Source: Brachyhypopomus gauderio
Taxonomy: Eukaryota > Chordata > Actinopteri > Gymnotiformes > Hypopomidae
DNA: 64,000 bases
Assembly (NCBI RefSeq): GCF_052324685.1
Contig: NW_027506877.1
Span: 250,001-314,000, forward strand
Reading direction: 5' to 3'
Every line of letters begins with the position of its first letter. The first letter of the stretch is position 1. The translations under genes and the position numbers were made by a program. Positions 33,258 to 47,028 of the stretch are shown in pieces. Below the pieces are notes generated by a model. That model saw only the letters and a list, made by a program, of their open reading frames with translations, did not search any database and was not told the origin of the DNA.

Positions 33258-35253
33258 AGCTTGCATTAAAAGGTGTTTGAGTTCTCAAACAAACCTGGTT
33301 TTAACAGATTGACTAGATGTCTTGTCAAATAATCGTTTACCCACGTAAGTCGTCAGTAGGCTGACTGAGTAGATATAAGTAATCAGTGGATATAAGTAAT
33401 CAGTAATTAAGTGGATATGTCATCAGACTTGCGGTCCTAGGTATATTCCAAGTTGCAAGAAATATTTTGAGTCTTGTGAATTGGATTGATAAAGATGTGT
33501 TGTAGATTTATATGACCAGACAGGCTGTTGTCCTAAATGGTATACAATAACAGTAAACGTCTGTGTAAATAATATGACTGTACTAATTCTACTAATTTTG
33601 TCTACCTAGATACTTACTCGCATCTTTCTAGAAGCTAACATTTCCTATGCTAACTAGCTACTTGCTTTTGGTCTCTACAACTTAAAGTAAATTATCTAAA
33701 TTTGAGACCCTCACTATGAAACTTGGCATCAACGGACAGAGTCTCTAAAATTGCATAGCTGGGATGGATCAGCTACTTATAACTGGCTGTTCTTCTCAAT
33801 ACCGGCTGAACTGTTATAGTTTCAGCTGAGCCTGGGGTAGAATATGGGCTCATGATTTTAGGGGTGTAAACTTTAATGAGTCGAGACTGTTACATAACAG
33901 TCTAGGGTTTTTGGAGGAGGCCCGTTTTAGCTTCCTGTTTTTGCTTATTCAGCTATGCCAAGGAAATATTGTTTCCCGTTCTGTGGCATCTTTAAAGGTT
34001 CTCCATGGCCACCTAAGTCCTCATAAAAATTAGTTTGGATTACTTTAATGTTTAAACATGTAGCTTAAAGGACCTTTTTTAGCACTTCGTTTTAGCAAAG
34101 CCATCTGAGATTTCTTGGACTTTTGCAGAGTTCAGGAAACCGTGCATTCTTAGCCTGAGGTGATTTTCAGTTGGTCAGTCTACATTCCCTTACCATGTAA
34201 AAAGCTACCAAGTTTTCTCAGGAACAAAGTTTTAGCAAGTTTCAGTGAACCTGAAGTCAGTTGCCCCCGCTGTCCCCCTCTGGGATTATAAATAAACAAA
34301 ACTGCTACTTTCCAAGACCCCAAATGTTTGTACATTTCTATTTAAGCAATGAACTAAAGGAGGGGGGGGGGGGGGGGGGGGGTGAAGTGTATGGTGGGAG
34401 GTTGTGTTGCCTCTGCTTTACTGAGCGACACTTTCAGAAATGGCTGCTTGCTAAATAAAGCAGACGAGGACGGGACCATTACAGGTGACGATAAGCAGCC
34501 TGGATTTAGCACTACTGGGAGAAGAACACGAGCGTTGTGCCCTGCGCAAGCTTACACGCGTCTCCTCCTGCCAGCGCCTTTGGCCTTGTTTTGTCTCTGA
34601 TTTCATTATTTTCCCCTTTATCATCACGACATCCAGTGAGCTGAGAAGCGTCTGGACTTCCAAACAAGCAGCTCTCCTCAGTCAGCATTGTTCTCGCTCT
34701 CGCTGCCTGTCCCGTAATGCTGCCGTTCAGCTCGAGCGTCAGCAGGAGCTCATGTGGAACAGAACGGTGGTCGGAATGCTTTGATTGTAATCGGTCTTCT
34801 TCTCGTCTGTGTGCTTCTCTCCGCCTGTAGCGCTTCATCCAGTATCTGGCCTCCAGAAACACTCTCTTCAACCTCAACAACTTCCTCGATAAAGGTGCTT
34901 TGCAAGGTACGTGCGATTCGTGATCTGGCTTCAGCAGAGCGGTAAGAAATGATGGAGATTACGCTTAAAGCCCTTCTTTGTGCTGACACTCTTGTGCTCT
35001 CTCTCTCTCTCTGTCTCTCTCTCTCTGTCTCTCTCTCTCTGTCTCTCTCTCTGTCTCTCTCTCTCTGTCTCTCTCTCTGTCTCTCTCTCTGTCTCTCTCT
35101 CTGTCTCTCTCTCTGTCTCTCTCTCTGTCTCTCTCTCTGTCTCTCTCTCTGTCTCTGTCTCTCTCTGTCTCTGTCTCTGTCTCTGTCTGTCTCTGTCTGT
35201 CTCTGTCTGTCTCTGTCTCTCTCTGTCTCTCTCTGTCTCTGTCTCTCTGTCTG

Positions 35254-35285
<32 letters not shown>

Positions 35286-35307
35286 TCTGTCTCTGTCTCT
35301 CTGTCTG

Positions 35308-35339
<32 letters not shown>

Positions 35340-35345
35340 TCTCTG

Positions 35346-35377
<32 letters not shown>

Positions 35378-36333
35378 TCTCTGTCTCTCTCTGTCTCTGT
35401 CTCTCTCTCTGTCCTCTCTCTCTCTCTCTGTCTCTCTCTGTCTCTGTCTCTCTCTCTGTCTCTCTCTGTCTCTGTCTCTCTCTCTGTCTCTGTGTCTCTC
35501 TCTGTGTCTCTCTCTGTGTCTCTCTCTGTGTCTCTCTCTGTGTCTCTCTCTGTGTCTCTCTCTGTGTCTCTCTCTGTGTCTCTCTCTGTGTCTCTCTCTG
35601 TGTCTCTCTCTCTGTGTCTCTCTCTGTCTCAGGCTACGACATGTCCACCTTCATCAGGCGCTACAGCCGGTACCTGAACGAGAAGGCTATGTCCTACAGG
35701 CTGGTGGCCGTGGACTTTACCAAGATGAAGAGAGGGTGAGTGACCATGTCAGAGTTCACTTCCGGGGGAAGACCCAGAAGATAAGGGCGATCATCTATAG
35801 GTTACACGCCAGTGTTGCGGACGTAATGAAGTGCAGGCTCGGATACGTGTTGATCAAACCGATAGTCAGTTTTCACACAGCGCTCAGAAGCCGTCCTTTG
35901 ATTTCTCTTGTGTTCGGTTCATTAATTTGGCCCCAGTAGCGTTTCCACTGGCGGGCATGTCTGCGCTTTCTGTGTCTCTGTGGGCTGCAGTACAGTCAGG
36001 CAGCTCGTTAACACACTAATGAAGTTGCCTTTAAAAGCTGAACAAGTAGCTGATTATTTAAACGCTGTGATTGGGCGGGGATGGGTTAAGCACCGCCCCG
36101 GGAGACTCCTGTCAGCTGGAGGAATGCAGTGGGGTTATTTACTCGTTGGTTTTGCAGTGAGGAACTCAAGTGTGAGAGCCCAGTTCTCCCCAGTCCCGTC
36201 ACTCCCCCCCACCTGAAACACCCAATCAATGAAGGCCAGAGGGGCCGTCCTGCAGGCCTGAGCCAATCGAACGGCTCAGTCCACCCAGCTGTGTGGCGTG
36301 TTGCCCAGCCAGGATACATGCTGGGTTGTTTGC

Positions 36334-36378
<45 letters not shown>

Positions 36379-36648
36379 TATATATGTGTTTGTGTGTGTG
36401 TGTTGGTTTATATGTGTGTGTGTGTGTGCGTTGTGCAGTGTTGATGGAGTGATGCGCACCATGAACACTGAGAAGCTGATCAAAACGCTGCCCATTATTC
36501 AGAACCAGCTGGACGCTCTGCTGGACTTCCAGGTGCGGATGTGTGTGTGTTCGGGCGCTTGCGCGTGTGTTTATATGTCTGCACACTCAAATACAGTCCA
36601 CTTGTTTCTCTTTGTGCTGATGTGTGGACTTCTGAAACCTGACACACA

Positions 36649-36683
<35 letters not shown>

Positions 36684-36830
36684 AGGCTAACCCTAATGAA
36701 CTTACCAACGGTGTGATCAACGCTGCCTTCATGCTGCTCTTCAAAGACTCCATCCGTCTGTTTGCTGCCTACAATGAAGGAGTCATCAACCTGCTGGGTG
36801 GGTTGGAGTCCTCTGACTCAGTCTGCTTAT

Positions 36831-36881
<51 letters not shown>

Positions 36882-37962
36882 CAAGCGTGTCTGATTCCTT
36901 CTGTCTCTCCGTCTCTGTCTCTGGTCTTCTGGCACCAGGCCCTGCCACTTTTTGTGGCCACGGCGATGCCCGTCCTAGAGAGTGTCATCCTAGTGTGTCA
37001 TAGTTCCAAATAAATGTGCCTCTCTCTGTATCATTTTCTTTCTTTCCTAGTATGTTTTAATGTCGCTTTGAGAAACATGTCTGGTTCTCACTTTCTGATC
37101 GGTGTGTCCTATTCTGTCTGACTCCGACGTTCTCGCACCCACAAAAACCCCGTGCTCGCTTTCAGACAGTCCCGTTCTCACCTTCTCAGACAAGTGTGCC
37201 AAATTCTCACCCTTCTGTAAGTGTACCCTACATGCACTCTTTGAAAAGTGTGCCTTGTTCTCTCTCAGAGAAGTGCACCCTATTGTCCCTCTGGCAGCGA
37301 GCCACGAGCATGCGGGACTGACTTGTTGTCACTGTCCAACAGCCAATGAAGGTGTGACGAGACATCTTCTCTAGCTCTTCGTTGTGTTCGCTCGTCCTCG
37401 CTGACGTGATGAAGGTGTTTGTGTTAGCCCTGCCCACCCCTCCGCCGTCATCAGTGATGGCGTGGTTCAAATGTCAAGAACAACGCTGCTTTTCCTCCAA
37501 GCTGTTTTTAGCATAATAGCTCAGTCGTTAAGTTCAAGCCATTTTTAAAGTGTGCCTGCAAATTCCCAGAGATGGTTCCACGGTGGAGTGGCTGAGGTCA
37601 GCTCTAGATGTTCCTGCTGGCCTTGAGAAAGCAATTTGCCTCCTGCGGTTATTTTCTGGGCCCGGGCATGAGCGTCACGCTAGCGTGTGTGTTGTGACAG
37701 CTCGCTGATGTGGTAATTACAATCTTTCTGCTGCTCAGATCGTCCAGCTAATGGCAGCACTTTGTCTCTCTCTCTCTTCTCCACTTCTACAGAGAAATAT
37801 TTTGATATGAAGAAGAACCAGTGCAAAGACGCTTTGGACATCTACAAGAAGTTCCTGTACAGGATGACCAAGCTGTCGGAGTTTCTCAAAGTAGCAGAGG
37901 TACTGTGTACACCCCCACCCAGGGTCAGACGTGTTCAATGGTTTTGGTGAGAGAAGAGTCCT

Positions 37963-38023
<61 letters not shown>

Positions 38024-38073
38024 TCTCTCTGTCTCTCTGTCTCTCTCTCTCTGTCTCTCTCTCTCTCTCTCTG

Positions 38074-38118
<45 letters not shown>

Positions 38119-38237
38119 GTCTGTGTGTGTGTGTGTGTCTCTCTCTCTCTCTGTCTCTCTCTCTCTCTCTGTCTCTCTCTCTCTCTGTCTCTCTCTCTCT
38201 CTCTGTCTCTCTCTCTCTCTGTCTCTCTCTCTCTCTG

Positions 38238-38269
<32 letters not shown>

Positions 38270-41200
38270 CCCCCCCCCTCCACTGCCCGTTTTAGTGCTA
38301 CTCTTGTCTGACACCAGACAAACTCGTTCTGGCATGTGGGACTGTCCGCATGGATCCACTCCAGTTGAACAGAGAGCGAGACAGTTTTGGCCTTTTGGGC
38401 TCCACCCTGTACCCCCATCACACTCCCCACCCTCTGCGTCCCACCTTTGACCAGTGTCTGTGCCTTGACCTGCTGTGAGGTCATGTAGTCGGAGTCTCTA
38501 GAGGGTCTGGTCGCTGCCATGAATGAGGCAGGATGCACTTCAGCTCCTCAGAACTGTGTGAAGGTCACATTTGAGCAGCTTGGATCTCACCTTAGAGTTT
38601 CTCAGGGTTCAACTGTTCACAGATGTGTTTTTATTTATTTATTGGCTTCAAAGAATAACCATCTTGTAAACATTATCAGATATTATTTCTGTTGGGTTAA
38701 GCAGACGTTGAGTGAAGACAGGATCACTGTGCTGGTGGTCTCTGTCTGCCTATTGTGTAGCGGATAGAACAGAGATTTATATCTGAAATTATAAGGTTAA
38801 GTTGATTGTGGAATTGTTTGTAACCAAGCAGGTGATGACTGAGGCAGTAACTTTCACTAAGAGACACCAACTGTAAGGCAATGAAGAACAAATCAAGGGT
38901 GCCATCTCTACTTTCTGACTGCTGTTTGAGTGTATAAATGTCAGTTAGGGCTCTGTTTGAGATGCTCACAGTGTGGGGGCTGTTGTCTTTGAGACGGTCG
39001 GGGCCTGTCCCGCTGCCGTCTTTGAGACGGTCGGGGCTGTCTGTGGGCCATGCGGTGCATGCATCAATTTATTTGTGTATGTGGGAGGGGCTGTGTGTGT
39101 GTGTGTTTGTGTGTTTATAAATTGCTTTGGTGTTTTCTGGTCCAACACACTGGCCTCTCTGATCCACCCCCCGTGGTGTGAGGCCTTCACCAGCACTACA
39201 TTCATGCCCCCCCCCCCCCCCCCCCCCCCCCAGTGTCCCAGTGAGCTGCCGTATATCCCACCTCCCTGTTTCTGTTCATGTTTTTCCATTTTACAGCCAT
39301 TGCATGGAGTATTGACCCTTTATGTTGTTTCTGTTCTTACCCCCTCCCCCTGTTGTGTGTGTGCCTGTTTTGTTTGTTTGTTTGTTTATGACACAGCAAG
39401 TTGGGATTGATCAGGGTGACATCCCAGATCTCACTCAGGTCAGTGGACATCTCATCACATCCTGCTCCTCCACCTCCACTTGCTCTGCAGAAATGACCCC
39501 TCTGTCTCTCTCTCTCTATCTCTCTCTCTGTCTCTTTCTCTCATTCCCTCTCTCTCTCTCTTCCTCTCTGTCTTTCTCTAGTGGGTTTTCCATCCACCAC
39601 GTTTTTGAGAATTTTGAAAATGTGCAAATAAATAAACAACCTGAAACAACCTAAAATTAGGAAATAAATAAACCAATTATTGCAAAAAGTTTTGCACGAG
39701 GATGAGGTGGAAAATGAAAATATGAAAAGTGAAATACGAAGGGGTTAGGAGTGTCAGGAAAGGGCCGTTTAAACGGTGATGTATGGAGGCGTCTGACCCC
39801 ACTGAATCTCTCTGCGTCTCGTTTCTACGCTGTCACAGTCTGTGGCCTCCAGGACGTCTTCACACAACAGTAGTGGATGGAAACACGGCTTGTGCGCATT
39901 TTCACGAAATTTCAGCAGGTTAACGCTTGCGAAACGTTTGGATGGAAACCTGGCTTCCGTCTCCCTGTCTCTACATGTATTTCCTGTTTTATTTCGTGTC
40001 CATCACTAAAGTACAAACAGACCGTGCCAAAGATGCCGTTGTTTTAAGGAACAAACGTTATAATGGGGCCTCTGTTCCTCCTTTCAGACCACCAGTGGAT
40101 CTTACATTGTAGGTGAAGGGTTGAGTGCACTGCTTGTGTTGGGCATGTGTTGGGCTGCCACTGCGTGCGGAGCTGAGAGCTGCGTCTCTCTCAGCTGGGC
40201 TAACCCACCACCCCGCCTGCCTCCCTCCCCCCCGCACACTTTGCATGATGGCCTGACCTCCGCATGTGAGCGTGGGGGTCCCGCTCTCGCCCCTGTGCGC
40301 TGGGTAGGGTCTCCCTGTCTGCCCCTAGTACCAGTGAGGAACTAGTAGGAGGCGTGGCCCCATGGCCCACCTCAGTGGGAGGCGTGGCCCCATGGCCCAC
40401 CTCAGTGGGAGGCGTGGCCCCATGGCCCACCTCACAGTGGGAGGCGTGGCCCCATGGCCCACCTCACAGGGACAGCGTGATGCGTTCATATAACCTCGTG
40501 GTTTCTGAGCCTTGAGCCCAGAGCATCGGGGCCCGTCGTGCATCTGTCTCCGTGAGCTGAGGACTAAACTCTGCCGTCCCCACGAGGACTAAACCCAGCT
40601 ATAAACTTTGCCGTCCCCACGAGGACTAAACCCAGCTCTAAACTTTGCAGTCCCCAAGAGGACTAAACCCAGCTGTAAACCCTGCTGTCCCCTAGAAGAC
40701 TAAAACCTGTTGTCCCCACGAGGACTAAACCTAGCTCTAAACTTTGCAGTCCCCAAGAAGACTCAGGCATGAAAATCTGTCACCTTTCGGCGAAATTCGC
40801 CGTTTTGAAGTTGAAAAGGGTGACCTGTGTGAATCGTGTAGATCCGATGAGTTTTTTGTTTTGGGGGGGGTCAGGAGATTATATGTATTAATTATCATAT
40901 TGACTTAATAAGCAAACGGAGCACTTCCGAAATCGGCAATTTCAATGACAGTGGCCCGCAGTTTCCGCCCAGAACCAAATAGGCCAAATAGCGTACCCAC
41001 AATAATCCCACACAACTGACCGATAACTTCAAATTTACACGGCGGTCCGAGATGCCACGGAGCTAAATTGGGGCAGAAACTATGCTCGTGTGCTGAAGGT
41101 GTGCTGGAAAATGCTCACTAGCAAAAACTGGAATGGATTATCTAAATGGGTGCGCTGGAAAACCCGGATCGGACTTAAAAAAAAAATTGAATCGGTAGTC

Positions 41201-43912
41201 TGGATCGGCATTTTCTCGTGTCTGCCGATCCGATACCGATACGCATTTTTTTGCTTATATCGGCGGCCGATCCGATCCAAATATCGGATCGGGACAACCC
41301 TAATATTTACCACATCGTACATTTACCACTACATTTACTAGATCGTACATTTACCACTACATTTACCAGATCGTACATTTACCACTACATTTACAAGATC
41401 ATACATTTCCCAGTGGATTTAATTGGGTTATTAACGGTTTCAATCGTTTTCATATTTTGCGGTAAAACAAAGTTACTGCCGTTCGCTACAGCGTTGAACA
41501 CTGTCAGATAGCCACAAACTCTTGTGATAATAGGCCTATCTATCTACCTATTTAAGTTCGCGTCAACCCCGTGTAGTTAACGGTTAAAATAAGAATCAAG
41601 ATTTTTTTTTCTAGTGTGTCTGTAGTTGTAACTGGTGAATCCAGGGACATGTGAGGATAACATTCGCGCCAGGGCTGAAAAGGTTGAAGATGAAGTTGTA
41701 AAGGCTTGTCGTTTGAGTCTACCCTGTGCTTTAGCCCATGTTAGAAAATAAAAACACGTGAACCTGGTATTTTTACACTCATTTTCGCCGCTGATGTATG
41801 TATTGGTTCATTAAGACGTAATGGTTTTGACTGAGCCATCTGGAATGGCGAAAGCGGCCTCTCGCGTTTACGGATCTGGCTCCATACATTGTATCCATTG
41901 ACATGACAGTCAAAAAAATTTTTTTTATGGCTTTTACTATATTTTACGGAGCCCGTAAGGTGACATCATGTAAAAAAAAATTTATAACGCGTGGCCACGA
42001 CTTATTAACGCGTGGGAACGAGATACTAATGTCGCCTTTCACACGCGGCAACAAAGTTTATTTTTTCACAGCAAAGCAAGCAGATCCCAGGGATGTTCGT
42101 GAACTGACTGCCCAAGGAAGGTAAACCTGGCTTTATATAAAATAATACTTGTTCGCACACGTTAATTATCTCGTTGGCACGCGTTAGTAAGTTGTGGCCA
42201 CGCGTTATTATATTTTTTTTACATGAGGTCACCTTACAGCCCCCCCCCTCCCCCCCCGTCGATGTATACCCATGACGTCACGTCAACGCCCTGTCGCCCC
42301 CGTGACGTCACATGCCCCGCCCCCTGGTCTTCTCACCTTTTTAACCCCTGACCCATTTTCATGCCTGAAGACTAAACCCAGCTGTAAACCCTGCCGTCCC
42401 CTAGAGGACTAAACCCAGCTGTAAACCCTGCCGTCCCCTAGAGGACTAAACCCAGCTGTAAACCCTGCCGTCCCCTAGAGGACTAAACCCAGCTGTAAAC
42501 CCTGCCGTCCCCTAGAGGACTAAACCCAGCTGTAAACCCTGCCGTCCCCTAGAGGACGAAACCAGCTGTAAACCCTGCCGTCCCCTAGAGGACTAAACCC
42601 AGCTGTCAACCCTGCCGTCCCCTAGAGGACTAAACCCAGCTGTCAACCCTGCCGTCCCCTAGAGGACTAAACCCAGCTGTCAACCCTGCCGTCCCCTAGA
42701 GGACTAAACCCAGCTGTCAACCCTGCCGTCCCCTAGAGGACTAAACCCAGCTGTAAACCCTGCCGTCCCCTAGAGGACTAAACCCAGCTGTAAACCCTGC
42801 CGTCCCCTAGAGGACTAAACCCTGCTCCCTCCCCTTAACGCACCCTCGCTCGTCTCTTCTGTCTACTCTGCCCAGGCTCTTTTAGCATGACGGCTGGTAA
42901 CGCTGTTTTGCGTTTTAGAGTGCCAAGTTTCTGCCTGTTTCTCGCTTCCAGCACGTTGGCATCCCATAGTTCTCGTGAACAAAGAACTTGTGGTATCAAA
43001 TCCAAAAAGCTGCTTTCTCTGCTGGGTTTAGTCCGTGTTGGCGTACACTGTGGGACGCTGGCTCTGGTACATGTGACTGTGTCTCTGAAGCTCCGCCCAC
43101 TGGTGTGTACTGCAGGAGGTCGGCCATATTGGGCTGGGTTTCCTCTGGGATGGGGGTGTCCTACATGGGGAATCCTAATGCTCGTCTTCTGGAGGCCTCG
43201 TTTTTTATTCTTCTTTTCACTGTCCCGTCGGACATATGGTCCCAGTCGGTCTTGGTAAGTTTTAAGCTTTTTTAAAGACTGTAGTGTCTGATGTCTGAGG
43301 AGGCGGCTATGCCAGTGTGTCTGCGCAGGGCCGGTGCGGGCCCGCCAATCATCACCGGAGTCTGCGAGACTGTCAGGACGCTGCTGTCCCCGTCCTGAAG
43401 CGCGCGGGGAGAAACTCTCGGCACTGCCGCAGTGTGTCGGCGCGGTTGACCGCTGGCCAGTGCTGTAGCAGCGCTGAGCTCCGTGTGCAGACGTGGGCGG
43501 CCCTGCCCACCTAACACACGCTGACACAGGGGCAGTTCACACGCTTGTGAATATGCTGGCATGTTGCTTTGACGAATGGAGTCTTGATGTGCATGTGCCC
43601 TAACACACACGCACACACACACGTGCACTTCTGCTCGCTCTCACTCTCTCTTGCTCTCACTCTCTCTCTGCTCAGTTCCCCTTTTCCTCTAAGCTTATGA
43701 ATGTTCTCCTATTGTGTGATGTCATTTTAAAGTAATTGTTTTCTAACACAGAGGTGTGTGTGTGAGAGAGACTGTGTGCACATGTGTATCTTAGTCGTAC
43801 AGAAGAGCACAGTGATCGAGACAGTGCTGTGTGTGCACTCTTTAACACCCCCCCCCCCTCTCTCTCTCTCCCCCCCCCCCCCCCCTCCCCCCCCTCCCCC
43901 CCCTCTCTCCCT

Positions 43913-43959
<47 letters not shown>

Positions 43960-44574
43960 GCTCCCAGCAGTCTCCTGGAGGCGTTGGAGCAGCATCTGGC
44001 CTCCTTGGAGGGCAAGAAGACCAAGGAGTTCTCTGCAGACAGCAGGTAGTCTCCACAGCTGCGTCTAGAAGCTTCCCTGTGAGGCAGGTCCAGGATCAGC
44101 CAAACCCTACATATAGTTTAACCGCCTTCACACAGACTAAATCAACTTCAGATGCCCTACAGGCCAAAATGCCAACCTCGCCCAACCTCAGAGAAAGAAC
44201 AGCAGTTTTCTGAAGGCTAAATAAAGGGGCTGTGAGCAGCTTTCATCCCTGCCCTGGTGGACACAGGGTTGGACTAAGTCCCCAAGACCTGCCGGTTTGC
44301 TAATGATCACGCAGGTAGTCGTCTAAACGACGTGTTAATGAATTTCTTTAAGCACACCCAACCTTTAGTATGAGCAGTAATTAATCCAGGAGCACGCGGG
44401 CGGATTCCTGCGTGGTTCTTCTGGGGAGGAGAGTGAGTTTAATCTGGTAATATCACACTGTGATTACATGTGATTTGGGACCATCCGTCCCAGCACTGTC
44501 ATCAACATGACCCTAGTCATTAAATCAGAAGAAACTACTCTGTCCCTCAGGCTCCTGCCTCATTTCAGCTTTTG

Positions 44575-44616
<42 letters not shown>

Positions 44617-44676
44617 GCGCACGTGTTCTCTCTCTTGTTCACTTGCTGTGTTCTCCACACACTTTGTCCTCATGCT

Positions 44677-44717
<41 letters not shown>

Positions 44718-45898
44718 CCCACAGAGCCACCACTCTCTCCAGTGCGGTCTCCTCTCTCTCCAGTACCAGTATGTCCATCAGTCGTGTGGATGAGAAGGAG
44801 AGGCAGCAGGCGCTGGAGGAGGAGCAGGCCCGTCTGCAGGCGCTCAAGGTGGACCCTGGCCCCGCCCACTCGCCCCACCACCCGTCACCAGTGCATGCAC
44901 ACAGCTGCTTTACCTTCCAATCACATCTGCACAAAACATACTTAACGCTAGTTTTTCAAAAGATGTGAAATGGAGGTGCTAGGAACAAGACCAGAACCAG
45001 AGAGATATTGAGTGTGGTTCTCCGCTAGGACTGTACAGTGGGTTCCTTCTTTGTTGCCCTGGTGTTTCCGTGGGCAACACTGTCAGTTTTAAGCCCCTCC
45101 CCCCCCTCGCTCGCTCAGGAGAGAAGCACCTGGCTGTGTTTCCGCTCTGCCATAAATCTGCCACGCGTGCGTCTGCTGAGACGTGATCTTCATCCCACCA
45201 CACCTGCATTCCCCCCCCCCCCCCCCCCCCGTCTGGGCACGGTTGCCGGGCCAACGGTGCGGGTGCAGCGGAGACTCTCCTTACCTGCGTGTGCACGACC
45301 CGGTCTGAGTTCATAAGGCCTGGAGTGTGGCGGGGTTGAACGCTCGCGTGTTTACGCCTGCAGCTACAGCCGTCCAGGTGCTAATTAACAGGTTGCAGAG
45401 GGGAGAAATCAAGTGTGAACCCCAGAGAGCTTCGGTTCTGTGTGTGGGATTCACCTTCCACCGAGATCGACGCCCCACACACACCGGTGCGAAGGCAGAC
45501 GGGCCGTGTGCATGTTGAACCGGACCTGAACCTCTCCACTGCTGTCTCCAGCCGTGGTGTTGTGTGTAGTGTTTCACTAACCTAGACTGACATGGGAACT
45601 GGGGTAGATTTATGTGGAGATAAATGTGTGTAAACAGTGCAGCTCCAAATCCTCCGCTGTGCCATCTGCTCTGAGTGTGGCGTGGTAATGCTTCTAAATG
45701 TCCTGCTCACATCCTGTAAATTAACCTGAAGAACTGATCTCCGATCAGCAGAGCAGGTCAGGATGCTGTTGTTGGAGCGAAACCACCACAGCTGAGCTGG
45801 TCTCAGATCAGTGTGTGACTGCAGAAGGTTCGATGTGTCTTCTGGCGAAATGGAGACTTGGCAGGATCAGAGCTATGGTGCTCTGGGAACAACCTGTC

Positions 45899-45935
<37 letters not shown>

Positions 45936-46965
45936 GCCAAAGTCCTTTGTCCCTTTCAGAAGGATTTGTCAACTCATATGGAACACACAGCAGATACAGG
46001 GAAGCTGGTGGTAGCACTGTTGCTCAATATAACACCAGGACCCGGAGAGAGGCTGTAAACGCTCCTACAGATGGCTGTGCTCCAGAACGCAGGGCGCCGG
46101 GTTTCATTAGAGCGGGCGGCACCAGGAGCGTGAAAACCAGCCCGGTGCTGCTGGAGTGTGAACCACCTTGTGTGTGAATCACCCAGTGCCGCCCTGCAGA
46201 CCCTCACGTGTGGCGAAACTGCTGTTCTCGTGCCCCCCCCCCCCTTTTCTTTTTGTAGCTGCATGTCTGTCTCTTTTCCTTTGTGTGTTTTTGTTTTGTC
46301 TGCCGTGTGCCCGGCGCTGTGTGTGCGTTGCGTGTGGGTTTGTGTAGTGGCGAGGTCATTCTCCTCCCTGGCGCTCTGGCCACAGCCTCCGTGTCCCGCG
46401 GCCCTGCAGTACAGACTGTGTGCTCGCTCCTGTTTGGGTTGGGTAGCCGATTGGTTACTTGCGAGAGAGATCTGGTTCAGCGTTGGGTATTACCCCACCC
46501 TGTGGTGGTATGTCGGTGTGTTTAAAGATTTTAATGCGAGTCTGGATGCGATGCTGTGATTGGCTCCTGCTGTTCTCGCTCAAGTGTTCCAGAGCAAAAC
46601 AATTAGCCCTCAACTTGCGTGTCCCAGTATGACCACAGGAATAGCGTTCATTAGCGCCATAACAGGGTGTTTGGCTGCATTATCCACGCTGCCTTAGTCT
46701 ACAAGGAGATAATGCTCCTGAAGGATCTTACACACACACACACACACACAGATCTGTTCTGGTATGGGTGGAGAGCAGTGCTTCAAGTCCTGCCGCAGCT
46801 CCACCCTCTCCACCGAGTGTGCTCCACCTTCCTCTGGGTCCCCTGCTCCACATCACGCTACATCTGCCACACCGCCCACCGCATTCTGAGAGCTTCATGG
46901 CATCTGTCCCTGTCTCACACACACCTTTGTCTCATGGACACATTGTGGGGGTTGCAGTATTTCTG

Positions 46966-47028
<63 letters not shown>

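Noticed and set aside
34949-35939. Leu/Ser-rich frames of 242 and 319 codons
   Set aside because: Products of the TCTG/TCTC tract in picalm intron 3. Only 35633-35735 within them is a real exon, and it is read in a different context.
37735-38538. 267-codon Arg/Glu-rich minus-strand frame
   Set aside because: Reverse complement of a (TC)n tract in intron 7, extended by chance over antisense picalm exon 7.
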